Positions 30,320 to 42,300 of a stretch of 64,000 nt of DNA are shown here, piece after piece. The position numbers were made by a program, and so were the translations under genes. Origin of the DNA: Hemibagrus wyckioides (lineage: Eukaryota > Chordata > Actinopteri > Siluriformes > Bagridae); assembly GCF_019097595.1 (NCBI RefSeq), contig NC_080727.1, positions 10,096,501 to 10,160,500 of the forward strand. The letters are read 5' to 3'. The notes beneath the pieces were generated by a model, which saw nothing but the letters and a program-made list of their open reading frames with translations, had not been told where the DNA came from and searched no databases. Position 1 is the stretch's first letter, and every line of letters starts with the position of its first letter.

Positions 30320-30760
30320 CTATAAACTATACACCCCATTTAAAATGTCAGGTTTTTATAATGACAAAAAGAGAATGTCAGATCGTTTCCACCTTTAATG
30401 TGGATATGAGGTCTGGCTGAATAATGATCTTCTACTTCTAAGTCATTCCTTTGTTGGCTTGAATTTGTGATTTGGGTCATAATCATGCTGAAAGGTGAAG
30501 TTTTCATCATCTTCTTATGTCTAATAGAGGAATCCAGGTATAGGGCCAAAGTAAATTGGTATTTGGAGCTATTTATTATTCCCTCTAGGCTAGTGCCCCA
30601 GTCCCAACTGAAGTGAATCAGCTTCATAGCATGATGCTGCCAGGACTACTATAAATTTAGTGTTCTTTGGGTGCTAAGCTGCCTTGTTTTTGTTTGCCTC
30701 TATCTTTTAGAACTATGCAAAAAAAGCACTAAAGGCACTACAAAATGATTTGCACACTTT
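30320..30760 (-). mobile_element. Decayed Tc1-like fragment
   Basis: CTATACACCCCATTTAAAATGTCAGGTTTTTATAATGAC is a Tc1-type end. GGGTCATAATCATGCTGAAAGGTGAAG is the reverse of the FHHDHDP-type catalytic segment, and CATAGCATGATGCTGCCAGGAC the reverse of the GGSIMLW-type segment. Strongly degraded. Confidence 0.6.
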
Positions 30761-31209
30761 TTGCAATCAAACTTTTTTCTTTTATTACCCTTTTTTTTAC
30801 CAGTGTTACATTTAACATTGTTGGTCCTAATTATGACAGAGACAACAGGTTGGACCAGTCACTTTGTGATTGCACTATATTGAACATGGCTGTGAGCTCT
30901 TCCCAATTCAGCTATTTTTTGTGTTCAGGCAACAATAGGTACTTAGACTACCTAGACTATAGAGTACTTTGACCTTGGAGGGTGTCTCAATGTGGTGTTC
31001 TGTGATGTTAGTGTGACCAGGGAGACATGAGAACAAGTTAGAATAGAGAAGAATTCCCATTGCATGTTGGCAATCTCTGTAAGTTGGGATGGTGAGATTT
31101 GGTCTTCATAGGGGAGGCTTGCCCTCTTGTACTGGGGCTTGAGCCAATTATCTCAGTTATCATCATGTTTAGGGGTGATACATGCTTATGCAAATTTACA
31201 TGCGATTTA

Positions 31210-31789
31210 CAGTGAAACCTTGGCATTTGAATACCCCCCTTATGAATCTTCGCCTTAAGAATTGAAATTTTGCAAGAAATTTGCATCGGCATACAAAGAA
31301 TTTTCGGCATACGAATGAACCGAACAAAATGCCGGCTATGTTGTGTGTACACCCGGGAACCATTCAAAACTTGTTTGCATCAGTGGAAAGCCAAGCAAAG
31401 CCAAAGTTATGAATTTTACAATTTTTTTTTAGCAAAAGCTGTTTCAAAAGAGTCAACCTACATTACCAACATTGCCTTTGGCATGTGTTCAAATGCTAGG
31501 TGATTTTTTGAGCATTTTTTTGTTGACAGATTGGTGCCGTAGATGGTCTGTTCTATTTTTAGCCCAAGTTTGGTGGCACGACTTCCTGTGAGCACCCTTG
31601 ACATGGAATGCCTGCAAACATATGAGCATAGTGTTGGAAATTTGGAATATAGGTAATATTTTTGGGTGGCTGGAACGGATTATCTGCGTTTACATTATTT
31701 CTTATGGAAAAATACGTATCGCAATACAAATTTTCGCCTTAAGAACACACCTCCAGAACAAATTAAATTTATATACCAAGGTTCCACTG
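31210..31789. mobile_element. Tigger/pogo-like DNA transposon, non-autonomous
   Basis: Inverted ends ACAGTGAAACCTTGGCAT (left) and ACCAAGGTTCCACTGT (right), with TA on both sides, about 580 bp. The ends match the CAGTGGAACCTTGG terminus known for Tigger-type elements. Subterminal copies of TTCGCCTTAAGAA occur at both ends in the inverted sense (about 31,248 and 31,733). No transposase frame is present. Confidence 0.7.
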
Positions 31790-31879
31790 TAGTTCCCAGC
31801 AAGTCATACAGTTTGTGCACTGTTTGTGATATAAAGGTTGTGACTTGATAAGTCAGAATCTCTTTTGAGATCCACACTC

Positions 31880-32330
31880 AAGCGACTACATGGATGAGCA
31901 CCTCAGCTATGCTACATACTGAGATGGCAGTGCTTTCGGGGTATTGCGTTGCATAGTCCACGTACTGAACACTAATACAAAGTGATGCCCATGAGCAGTC
32001 CATTCTAATGGTACGACAAAGTCCATGCCAATTCTCTCGAAGGGGACCTTGATTAGTGGTAATGGCTGCAATGGGATTTTTTGTGTGGCTGATGGTTTCA
32101 CCAGCTGACATTCCTGACATGTGGCACACAAATGCCCAGCTGATAGAAAACCATCAGATTGTGATGGGGGGGGGCTTGTCTGCCCCTGGATATGCTGGCA
32201 AGTGGTCCTCATTTATTGAGTGTGATGTGAGGCATGGCTGCCATGGGTGGTCACTGGAGTACATCCTGGGTGGAAAAAGCTCTGGAGCAGCCAGTCCTGG
32301 ACTTGGAACAGGGCATGGAAGTGCTTGGTT
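31880..32330 (-). mobile_element. Ty3/gypsy-like integrase fragment
   Basis: On the minus strand, HLPAYPGADKPPP precedes LCATCQECQLVKPSATQK (the C-x-x-C half of the H2C2 zinc-binding region). Then follow PLQPLPLIKVPFERIGMDFVVPLE and GHHFVLV-(shift)-VDYATQYPES, the gypsy integrase core start with its first catalytic Asp (MD). The frame breaks after HHFVLV. The piece begins 90 bp from the Tigger-like element. It is on the opposite strand from the gypsy RNase H pieces at 16.5 and 26.3 kb, so they are separate insertions. Confidence 0.8.
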
Positions 32331-32349
32331 TTGGGTGGGGTAGATGTGA

Positions 32350-33010
32350 GCTAACGTCTTAACAAGTTTTTCTAGTACTGTGGACTCCATGTCAGATAAT
32401 CTTTCCTCAATCCAGCAGTAAATGCACATAAACACACACACATTCATGCAAATGTTGGTGTGTTCAGCTCTCTCTCTTTGTCATGATCATGAAACATGCA
32501 GGGCCTAATGGGTCATGTAGGTGGGGAATATTTGGCATGATCTATAATGGTTTCACACACAAAATTTTTTTTAATGTGAACAGGGGAGTCTAAAATTTTA
32601 TATCCACTGTACATCAGGCACTCAATGATCCTGCCACACCACTTCCCTGGATGTGGTCCTCCAGTATGTCACCAGATATTTGTGGAATCTATGGCTATAT
32701 CAATGAGTCTTTTTCATCAGTTTTTCTTCAGTTTCCATGGTCCCACATGTGGATGCCCAAATGGACTGATATGAGACCCACACAGTCTACCTGTATGAAC
32801 ATTAAAGACAAACAAGGTGGCCCCTACATGGGCTTAATGTTATTATGAAACAAAACAAGGGTACTGTACATATGTGTTGCATGGGCTAATATTTTCCATT
32901 TCCAACTAGGAAAACATTACACAGCATAAATGGCACATAATACAATTAACTTGTCTATTTAAAAATTGACAGCAAAGAACAAGGGGTTTATCAACAATCA
33001 CATATGTCAA
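32350..33010. other. Spacer, unassigned
   Basis: No recognised element. Short open frames only. Confidence 0.35.
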
Positions 33011-33019
33011 GAATCTCTG

Positions 33020-33460
33020 CATGCTCTACCAAATTGCCATATGCTCGTTTACATTGCCATGTATGTTTTTGTTTTGGTTCATGTCTTGTCTCCAATGTCC
33101 TCTCAATTGCTTCTGTTTTCTGTTTGCCCTTTAATTAGTTTGTATTCTTAAACACCCATGTTTCTGTGTTTAGTATGAACTATTGTTCAATCTTTCCCTG
33201 CCTGTTCATATTGAGCCTTTCTGTTCCATTGTTTACTGGTCTGATTAGCTGGTCCTGCAAGTTTTCTGGTTTTTGTGTTTTGCCCTAGCACATTTTACTC
33301 TGATTGTATATCACCTGACCTAGCCTGCTTTTGACGTTGATCTTGACTGCCTTTATTTTATTTGTTTATTGTCTGCTCTTTTTATAAAATACTTAATGGT
33401 ATCTGCATCTGTCTCATTCTCTTTACATCTAGAATACTTCCCCACTGGTGTGATACAGAC
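33020..33460 (+). repeat. Possible gypsy-type LTR remnant
   Basis: CT/T-rich sequence with CCATGTATGTTTTTGTTTTGG at the start and CTGCATCTGTCTCATTCTC near the end, in the style of teleost gypsy LTRs. A partial second copy of the first part is at 36,805-36,860 (ACACTGCCATGTGTGTTTTT). No target duplication or terminal TG...CA was established, so the class is uncertain. Confidence 0.35.
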
Positions 33461-34179
33461 ATAACAACTCACTTCCATGGCACTGACTGTCCGGCAGAAG
33501 GAATGCAACAATGCCAGTTTTATTTTAAAATATTGTTTTATTTTCCAAACCTGAGAAACAGCAGTGGCTGAGATTGTTGTTGTCCCAGATTACTGGCTGA
33601 GCCCACAAGTGGGCAGAGCTCCTGGTGACCATGGGAAACCTAGGTCCCCAAGCCTGAGAAAAAGCAGTGGCTTAGAATACGAAGAGGAAGCAAACTCTGC
33701 CAAGTCCCTGCTAACCTGAGGCTGACAAGGTGGCTTCCCATGTCCTACTGACACCTGGTTTCCACCAACATGCCCCATGTCTGCTCCCTGGCTCCATATA
33801 TAGTGTCAACATGGTGGACAATGCGTAGGTTTAGGGTAAGGGACATTTTTTGTGTTTTGCTGGAACTATTGCCCAGAGGGGTCAGACCACCTAGGGGAGT
33901 ATAGGATCTGTGAGGAATCTCCCCCTGCATGCAAAAACAATGAATGTGCATAACAGCCCTCAGCACTATGGTGCATTCTGTACAATCCGAGATGGCAGTG
34001 CGGCAGTAGCACGCAAACAGCCACTCTGGATCCAAAATGGTGATATTCACAATTTTTTACCCCGAATTTTCATAGTACATGGACACCAGCAGCATTCATG
34101 TATATGACCACCAGACACTAATGTAGTAAGGAAATCATGCAACAGCCAACCTGCATGATGATGTGCTGGAGAAGCTCGG

Positions 34180-36540
34180 CTTGTTGCGAAGACCAGGCCT
34201 CCAGAACTTGGCGTCACCTGATGCCGGTGGCCAGGAGAGGGGACATCGTAAGCGTGAGAAAGCAAAAGTGCAGCAAAAGGACAGGTGTCTGTGCTGTGCT
34301 AAAAACAAACCCTAACTGGCCGGCTCTCCCATTTCCAACTTTTGCTCCTTGAACAATAAACAGGACTACATCTGACTTCAGAGGACCACACTGCGAGAGT
34401 TTAGAGACTGCTGCATCTTTGTTTTCATGAAGATGTGGCCTAGTGACAGAGTTCCGTACACCACCATTCAACTAGGTCACCTAGTTTTGTGCCAACAGAA
34501 ATGCAGGTCTGTGCAGTAAGGCTTGCAGTGTATGCTTGTGTGTCTTCATCAACACACAATGGTGCAACAACTTTTTGCTTGTTTTTAGTTACTGCTCATC
34601 AGTAGTGGACTATTAGATGCAGATAATTTTATATACCACTGGAATTCACCACTCTTTTTTTTTTTTTTTACAGTGTACATTTCCCCCAGTGCTAATGCTA
34701 AACGGGCACTATGTGAACTCTTTAGGGCTATTAGTGACCTGCAGAATGCTCACTCTGACAAAGCATTTATTATTGGCAGAGATTTCACCCATGCAAATCT
34801 CAAATCTGTGTTCCCTAAATTCCATCAGCATGTGGACTTTGCAACAAAAGGGGTGAACACAATCTATCTTGTTTACTCAAACATCCCTGGCGCATACTGT
34901 GTGGGAACCCTGCCCCCACATCAGCTATTCAGACCGTATCTCCGTTATGCCAATTCCACCATAATGGCCGCTCGTCAGATGCCCTAAACTAGTTCTGAAA
35001 CACGTGAAAGACCTGACCAGCAGGAGCCACCTCAACCCTTCAGGCCAGTTTTGAGTGCACTGACTGGCAGATGTTCAGATGTTCTTTCAACTTGAAGGAA
35101 TACATGGCATTAGTGACCAGCTACATTGGCAAGTGCATTAATGAGCAGAGCTTCACCACATGCTCCAATCAGGAGCTGTAGATGACTGCAAAGTTGTGTG
35201 TGCTGCTGAAGTCTAGAGAGTCCACCTTCAGAGCAGGTGACAATATAGCCTTAAGAACAGCAAGGGCCAAACTGTCACTGATCCATCATAAAGGCAAAGC
35301 ACACACAAACCCAGAGAATCCACAGCTACTCCCATGACAGTGACGAGACCAGGCACATCCAGGACATCCAGGCAATCACTAACTACAGGACTACTTCACC
35401 TGGCTGTGACAATGATGCCTCCCTTCTACGATCAGTTTGAGGTGCAGAACAATGTGGCATGAGGAAGACCACCCCTCCTCACAATGACCAAGTGCTCTGT
35501 CTAAGCATGGCTGAGGAGAACTCTATGCAGAGTTAACCCCTAGAAGTCCCCCTGCTGGACCAGACAACATTCCTTGCAGAGTGCTCAGGGAATGTGCAGA
35601 ACAGCTAGCAGATGTCTTCATTGACATTTTCAACATTTCCCTGAGTAGTGCCATTGTTCCTACATGCATAAAGTCCACCATCATCACCTGTGCCGGAGAA
35701 GACTACAGTGTCCTGTCTCAACAACTATCATCCTGTCGCACTCACACCTATTGTGTGCTTTGTCATTGATGTCTTGTCTTTGTCATTGATGTCTTGATGT
35801 CATTTGTCAAGACATCAAGACCTTTCTGCCACCTTCAGAAGACCCCTTGCAGTTTGCATATGGTCCAAAACACTCCACAGATGATGCCATTGCCATGACC
35901 ATCCATCTGGCCCTCACAAGCCTGTACAGAAAGGACACTTGCATTGGAATGATGTTCATAGGCTATAGTTGAGCATTCAACACAATCATCCCTCAGAATC
36001 ACTTCATCAAGTTCGCCAATGACACGACTGTGGTGGGTCTCATCAGCAAGAACAACCAGTCAACATACAGAGAGGAGGTACAAGAGATAACAGCCTGATG
36101 TAGAGCCAACAATCTGACTCTGAGGGTTGTTAACTTCAGAAGAGCACAGCGCAACCTCTGTTCATTGAACATCGACATTCCGTGATCCTACGTGAAGATT
36201 GTGAAGAGCACCAAATTCCTTGGTGTTCACCTGGCAGAGAACTTCACCTGGTCACTGAACACCTGCTCCATCAGGAGGAAAGCCATGAAGCATCTCTACT
36301 TCTTACGAAGGCTGAGGAAAAGCCATCTCCCACCCTCCATCCTGAGGTAGGGACCATTGAAAGCAATAGAAAAGTGATATAGGGAAAGTCTCTCTTCCTG
36401 CACATCCAATGTAAATGCTGTTTTTGCATAATTCAGCGCTCTGACCCCAACCTCCAAGGATGGGATATGCGAAGAAAGAATTTCACTGTGCTGTAATGTA
36501 TATGTGACAAATAAAGGCTGTTTCATTTCATTCATTTTCA
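34180..36540 (+). mobile_element. L2-like non-LTR retrotransposon, decayed, with RT centre deleted
   Basis: Broken frames in the proper order: a nucleic-acid-binding-like end ([17 protein letters not shown]), the start of an endonuclease ([27 protein letters not shown]), VYISPSANAKRALCEL with FHQHVDFATKGVNTIYLVYSNIPGAY (endonuclease end), then RT pieces [38 protein letters not shown] and SAFNTIIPQ. At about 35,995 it jumps directly to FIKFANDTTVVGLISKN, deleting the central RT. The FADD motif reads FAND. It ends with KSTKFLGVHLAENFTWSLNT and FLRRLRKSHLPPSI and a CTGTTTCATTTCATTCATTTTC tail. By motif set it belongs with fish L2-clade LINEs. Confidence 0.85.
36436..36523 (+). repeat. LINE 3' tail identical to the SINE tail at 3.3 kb
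   Basis: GCGCTCTGACCCCAACCTCC to AAATAAAGGCTGTTT: about 88 bp matching the reverse complement of 3,281-3,368 without a visible mismatch. Such tails are the recognition site for LINE-encoded reverse transcriptase in SINE/LINE pairs (known). Confidence 0.85.
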
Positions 36541-36569
36541 TTTCATTACCAACAAATGCTGTTATTGTA

Positions 36570-36790
36570 ATTGTACATACAGACTGTACACTGGTCAGCG
36601 CTATTTTTGTATCTGTCCTGTGGACAGTTAGTCAATTAGTCCTTAGCTCTGTGTTGTTTTATATAGCTCTGTGTTTTCTTATGTAGAACCAGGGTCCTGG
36701 AGAAACGTTGTTGTTTCATTTCACTATGGACTGTGTCAGCTATATATGGTTGAAATGACAATAAAAGCTTCTTGACTTGACTTCTTCCAG
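36570..36790 (+). repeat. Retroposon tail with TTGACTTGACTT end
   Basis: Runs through TAGAACCAGGGTCCTGGAGAA and GGTTGAAATGACAATAAAAGC to CTTCTTGACTTGACTT. An inverted copy is at 41,396-41,680. The polyadenylation-like AATAAA and short tandem end suggest a non-LTR 3' end. It begins right after the LINE tail. Confidence 0.65.
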
Positions 36791-36879
36791 GTTGCGGTAT
36801 GCTAACACTGCCATGTGTGTTTTTATTTTGGTTCCTGTCTTGTCCACCCATGTTGTTTTGGATTTGTGTCATATTATTA

Positions 36880-37695
36880 TTCTTTAGCTGAAAGTTACCT
36901 GATAGAGTTGCTGCTGGTAGACACCAGTGTACATAGTTCCCACAACTTGGACACAGCTTTTTTTTTTTTTACCATCATTGTGGTTAATGCTTTTTGCACT
37001 TTCATTCTTCAAGCACCTTCAAGAGTGAATAAGAACATTAAGACCAGTAATGCACATTCTCATCATGTATAAAGCCATCATTAAAATCTTACTATATACA
37101 GGAAAATATTTCTTAAAGACTGTCTCTCTGGAACAGGAGGTGGTTGTCTCCATCCAACTCAGATCCTGTTTCAACTGAAGATATACAATTTTCTGCCTGA
37201 AACACAAACAGATGAAACAACAACAACTGCTCATCTGAGATTTGAATGGACAAAATTGGTAACACAGTTTCCAAAAATTCTTTTGGTTTACTGACAGATG
37301 AGCAAAAGAAAAATTATTTAAAGTTATTAAAATTTAAGATTAAACTGCAACAGTTTATTAACAGTCAATACAACTGGTATTTTGGGTGAACTGTTTGTTA
37401 CCCATGAGAGGCAATAACAGTGTGGTTCATCCTGGCAGATGCAGGTTTCTGTTGGGAGAGAGATCATCCATAAACATATTTTTTATTTGGTCTATGCTGA
37501 ACAGAATAGATTAGCTGGCTTTATAATTATAATTGAGTATAATTACTATGGTATAGTTATCTCTCACGGCTTCTGCGCAGATCTCATCCATATGAAGTAA
37601 GACAGCGCCATCTTGTGGAACTAACCGAATGAGCTTCAGCTGGCAGTGTGCTATTTTGTTCAATGAGAAATTTCCCCAAAACATATAAAATATTT
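36880..37695. other. Spacer, unassigned
   Basis: AT-rich, including a poly-T run near 36,958-36,970. No element recognised. Confidence 0.35.
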
Positions 37696-37697
37696 CT

Positions 37698-37750
37698 ACA
37701 ACAACAACAACAACAACAACAACTACTACTACTACTACTACTACTACTAT
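37698..37750. repeat. (ACA)n(ACT)n compound microsatellite
   Basis: About eight ACA units followed directly by about nine ACT units. Confidence 0.93.
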
Positions 37751-38009
37751 TTACAACAAGGCATCTAGAACAAGGCATTATGATACTGATAAAAGAGTTT
37801 AATGTCCATTTTCTGCTCACAATAACTGAAATTTCTAGAGTTTGGACTAAGCTGAACTAAACGGTTCACATAATTGCAAATTTATGGCCTGCTGATTTTT
37901 ATTTTTTTAATTGTCCTTTGACACACTACAGCACACCAGATGATCTTTCTAAATGCAATATCTATTACTCATGCTATATAGACATACAGTTTCCAAAGGT
38001 AAGCAAACA

Positions 38010-38300
38010 TTTCATTTTTCATTTCATTGTCTGTGCTGCTTATCTGATCTATCCTTGGGTCACGGGGAGCCTGTGCCTATCTCAGGCATCATCGGGCATC
38101 AAGGCAGGATACACCCTGGATGGAGTGCCAACCCATCGCAGGGCACACACACTCTCATTCACTCACTCAATCACACACTACGGGCAATTCAGAGACTCCA
38201 ATCAGCCTAGAAGCATGTCTTTGGACTGTGGGAGGAAACCAGAGCACCCGGAGGAACCCACCAAGCACGGGGAGAACATGCAAACTCCACACACGGTAAG
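38010..38300 (+). repeat. Interspersed repeat, teleost GGGGAGAACATGCAAACTCC type
   Basis: Contains ATACACCCTGGATGGAGTGCC, CATCGCAGGGCACACACAC, CATGTCTTTGGACTGTGGG and CACGGGGAGAACATGCAAAC. The family is frequent in fish DNA by recollection. A reverse-strand copy is at 61,730-61,925 and worn related pieces are at 53,150-53,235 and 56,285-56,400. Its parent element is unknown to me. Confidence 0.7.
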
Positions 38301-38635
38301 TAAACATTTGTATAATGAATGTTCACCAATTATCAATATATACTGATGTGTAGAACTTTCAGAACTGTTTTTAGGATTTGAATGAATGAAATCTTATATG
38401 CCTTTATAGCATAACTTTAACATTACTTTAATTAATACCCATTTCATATTTTATGCTATTTTAAAAAAAATATTTGTGCTATTGTTAAATATTTTGTTAT
38501 ATACACAACAGCCCATCTATGGACCCATTAAAATGCCCATTCTACTATGGCCCATTCCATTCCAGCCGGCCATCTTCAATCTACTATTCACTGTTCAAGA
38601 AAATTGTGACGGGAAATTGTTGATAGATCCACATT

Positions 38636-38830
38636 GAAGCCAGACCTTCTCGTCCAACATCAGTGCCTGACCTCACAAATGTGCTTCTAGAGGAATGGTC
38701 AAAAATTCTCATAAACACACTCCTAAACCTTGTGGAACGCCTTCCCAGAAGATTTAAAGCTGTTATAGCTGTAAAGAGTGGGCAAAATCCATATTACATT
38801 CATGTCCATGTAAAGGCAGGTGTCTCAGTT
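38636..38830 (+). mobile_element. Tc1-like C-terminal fragment, plus strand
   Basis: Reads RPSRPTSVPDLTNVLLEEWSKI ... NTLLNLVERLPRRFKAVIAVKSGQNPYY, the extreme C-terminus of a Tc1 transposase. It lies head-on against a minus-strand Tc1 fragment of another family. Confidence 0.75.
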
Positions 38831-38839
38831 TTGGCCTGG

Positions 38840-39159
38840 CTCACAGTTTCCGCTCTAATTCATCCCAAAGGTGTTCTATAGGGTTGAGGTCAGGACTCCA
38901 CACCAAACTCTCTCATCCATGTCTTTATGGACCTTGCTTTATGCACTGGTGTGCAGTCATGTTGGAACAGGAAGGGGTCATCTCCAAACTGTTCCCACAA
39001 AGCTGGGAGCATGAAATTGTCCAAAATGTCTTGGTATGCTGAAGCATTAAGAGTTCCTTTCACTGGAACTAAGGGGCCAAGCCCAACCCCTGAAAAACAA
39101 CACCTGAATTCAACACTTGATTTGGAGGGGTGTCCCAAAACTTTTGCCAATATAGTGTA
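38840..39159 (-). mobile_element. Tc1-like fragment ending 187 bp before cdk9 start
   Basis: An 86-codon frame (38,890-39,150) holds FRCCFSGVGLGPLVPVKGTL, ASAYQDILDNFMLPALWEQF and FLFQHDCTPVHKARSIKTWM, then the reading passes to WSPDLNPIE. The right terminus (GGGGTGTCCCAAAACTTTTGCC then AATATAGTGTA) is intact and matches the MITE at 16.1 kb. The end lies at 39,159. Confidence 0.85.
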
Positions 39160-39345
39160 TAATTAATTGCTCAGTCTACTGATGAAGGTAGATTTTGTCC
39201 TTTAGTGGGGTGACTTTGGTACTTTTTCTAACTACACTGAAGGGGGCGCTAATGCAATGCAATGCCTAAATCCCACATAGAAGACGTAGAAAGAATCTAG
39301 CAGTTGAAGTTCCTTCGACTTTTGTACCACAGAAGAAGAACCACG
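39160..39345 (+). promoter_or_regulatory. cdk9: cdk9 promoter/5' UTR, squeezed between a Tc1 end and the ATG
   Basis: Only ~186 bp separate the Tc1 terminus from the start codon, so the core promoter lies here or overlaps the transposon. No TATA box is clear. An ETS-type ACCGGAAGT sits just inside the coding exon (39,361-39,369), consistent with a housekeeping promoter. Function is inferred from position. Confidence 0.5.
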
Positions 39346-39389
39346 ATGCAGCGAGACAAGACCGGAAGTTCGGCGGTCTCTGGTGATAA
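39346..39389 (+). CDS. cdk9: cdk9 exon 1: N-terminal extension
   Basis: ATG in context ACGATGC, then 14 codons and two bases ([15 protein letters not shown] split), donor GTACGA. Spliced to exon 2 it gives [20 protein letters not shown] then AI before the canonical MSKYYD. Translation could also begin at the inner ATG (39,563). Longer N-terminal Cdk9 forms are known in vertebrates. I believe zebrafish Cdk9 has a comparable extension but cannot check here. Confidence 0.8.
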
Positions 39390-42300
39390 GTACGAATAAA
39401 TTAATTATCTCTTTATTTTTGATCGCCTTTCCATCCTAAAGTCTTTCTTTGTTACTGTGACTCGTTAGCTCTCTTTAAGGCTTTCGATTAAACGTGTTAA
39501 TAACGATGTACTTCCCCTGTTTGTTGTTGTGTTGTTCCAGACCGGACCGGGAGACCGCCATCATGTCCAAATATTACGATGGCGTCGAGTTTCCTTTTTG
39601 TGATGAGTTTTCTAAATACGAAAAGCTCGCCAAGATCGGCCAAGGCACCTTCGGGTAAAAGACTTTGGTTGTGTAACACCTTGTTGCGATGTCACTTGAG
39701 ATCCTATTAAAGCTGAGCTGTCTGTGAAATGATGCGCTGCTAGCTCGCTAGCATGGTGGGCTATGAGACACTGCAAGGTTCTTCATTTCTTTGTTTGCTT
39801 TTCAGTCTTATTCGAGTTAGGTTGCTTTTAATATTATAGCAGGATTAATATCCATGGTAATGACTGGCTGGATATCCTAACTGATGTGGCTAAGAACATA
39901 AGGGAAGCTAGGGGGTAATTCACTCATTACAAAATAGTACATAGATATTATTATACACCATCTAGACTTAGATTATTTCCAGCTATCCCCCTATGTTGGA
40001 AATGTAAGGAAGAAGAGGGCACTTATTTACATATGATATTAGTGTATAAGTAATGCAATGTGCAAAAATTAGGGTTTAAAGGTGCAAGAGATAATGAGGT
40101 AATGTCCAAAAACTGGTTATGTGCAAAAAAGAGTTCGGTGCACATCTCAATGTATTGAAGAGTCCTGTGCAATCCACAGTGTACGGTGCATAGTGTACAG
40201 TTTGTAGTACAGTCCAGGACAGAGTAATGTCAGCACTGACTTTTCCCCACCCCCTAAGAATCGCATAGCATGGCGGAGGAATGACCTCCTCAGTCTGTCA
40301 GTTGGAGCAGGGCAGTGACCGCAACCTGTCACTGAAGCTGCTCTTCTGTCTGGATATTATGAACATTGGATATTATGAATGTTCTTTAGTTCAGCCATTT
40401 TGGTGTAAATTTCTGAGAATACTTGGAAGAGTGATTGGGCTTTAATTTACCAGTGGAACCACAATTATGCCTTCTTGGAGATAAATCAGTTGTGCCTAAT
40501 AGAGCAAAAAAAAAAATGCATTTACCCTTATTAAGATTGGTTGCATCACAGCCGCCAGGATGATCTTACACAATTGGAAATGCCCCCAAACCCCTGATTT
40601 GAAAGATTGGGTTGATGGGATGATTGAAATTGCATAATGTGAGTGCATGTTGGGGAGACTGCAGAGTGAGGGAGAAATGAAAAAAACAAAACATGGGATC
40701 ATTTTTGGCAGCATATAAAATGGTGTGATGAGCAGGACTCCTTAACGAGCATGTGCTTTTGTTTTGTTGCATTGATAGTGACTAGTGTCTGAATATGTAA
40801 TTGATAGGAAAGGTGAATATTGAATACTGTTGTGATGTCCGAAGTTTTGACTGTTGAACGATTAAAAAAAAAGTTGAATTGCAAAGAAATTTATAGAAGG
40901 AATATCCCATTTGGAAATTCCTAAAAGACATTTTGGTATAATAAACCCATGAAGGCTCAGCGAGCTCTTAAATGCATACATTATCAGAACATTTGTTCTG
41001 TTGTTTCTGACACTGATCAGATCAGCCAGTGGTACGTGCTAGTATCTGTCCTTTGGGAATAAGAAGCCTGCATATAAACCTTCTAGCAAACCCAGAGGAA
41101 ATCTTTTATTTGAGAAACATTAAGATTCAAGTTTATTGTCATGTGCACAAAATGTCTGGGGTAGTAGTGTGTTGAAATGCTTGTTGTGAAGCTCAGTTAC
41201 TCTACAGCTGAGCAGGGAGAAGGGAAGCTGTGGAGAGGGAAGAGACTGTTGATAATCAGAGTACACAGCTTTTTAAATTTAGCTTTGACATGTGGTTGTC
41301 CTTTGAACGAATAAATATATCCTTCACTTGTACAAGTAAAAATGTTACGTGCCTGGAGACAAAAAAGACTTTTTCTCCATTTGTGGTGTAAATAGAGATG
41401 TCAAGAAACATATATTGTCATTTCAACCACATATAGCTGATGCAGTACATAGTGAAAAGAAACAATACTTCTCCAGGACCCTGGTGCTACATAGACAACA
41501 TGCAACATATAGCTACAGAACAGAAACAACTACACAGAGCTAAGGACAAAACGTTTGTCCTAGCTACATAAAGTGAATCTGGGTGCAAACAGTGTAAGAC
41601 AGTGCAGAAACAAAAAAACAACACAGGACAGTACAGGAAATATAGCACCAATGAATGTGTAACAAAATAAAATGTGCAAACTACACATATATTTGACAGT
41701 TTGAAGTGTGCCAAAGTAGCAGCAGTTAAATGTAGATAGCCTAGTGGTTAAGGTGTGAGTTTGAATATAAAAATGAGATAAAGTGTAAGTCACTCTGGAT
41801 AAGGTGCCAAATTATATACAATAAATATGCCAAATGTCAGAAATGTAAATGTAAAAAATAGAATCATATAGAAGCAATATACACTCAAGTCTTCTATCAG
41901 CTCATGACACCTTACTTGAGTCATTCAACTTTAGCTGGCAACAGCACTGTTGTGTGTCCCCTGCACATGTACAATAGAACATGTCCAATAACCTTAATTC
42001 TCTGTCAGAAAAGTAAACATACACAGGGTAGCCAAATTGTGATGCAAGCAACAGACAGTGCAAAACATCACTCCATCTTTCTCTTAATATACCAGGTTTT
42101 CATTTTGGTTCAGTGCTTGAGCAGATTGCAGAGGCTTGACAAACATTGCTTTTTTTTTTAATAAAATAAAAACCATGTGCTTCAATACTGTTTGTCCAGT
42201 TGAATTCTGATTGGTCAAGCTTGTTTCTAAGCTGCTGCTTGATTAAACCTGCACTTTGTGCTGTATGCAGCAGCCGATGTACTTGAATTGTTTTCAAGAG

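Noticed and set aside
34640..34677. Poly-T then ACAG resembling a splice acceptor before VYISPSAN
   Set aside because: It falls inside the collinear LINE endonuclease region, where a T-run insertion explains it. No matching upstream exon.
38849..39159. Inverted Tc1 pieces at 38.6-39.2 kb as one palindromic element
   Set aside because: The two pieces encode different transposase parts from different families. They are separate fragments.
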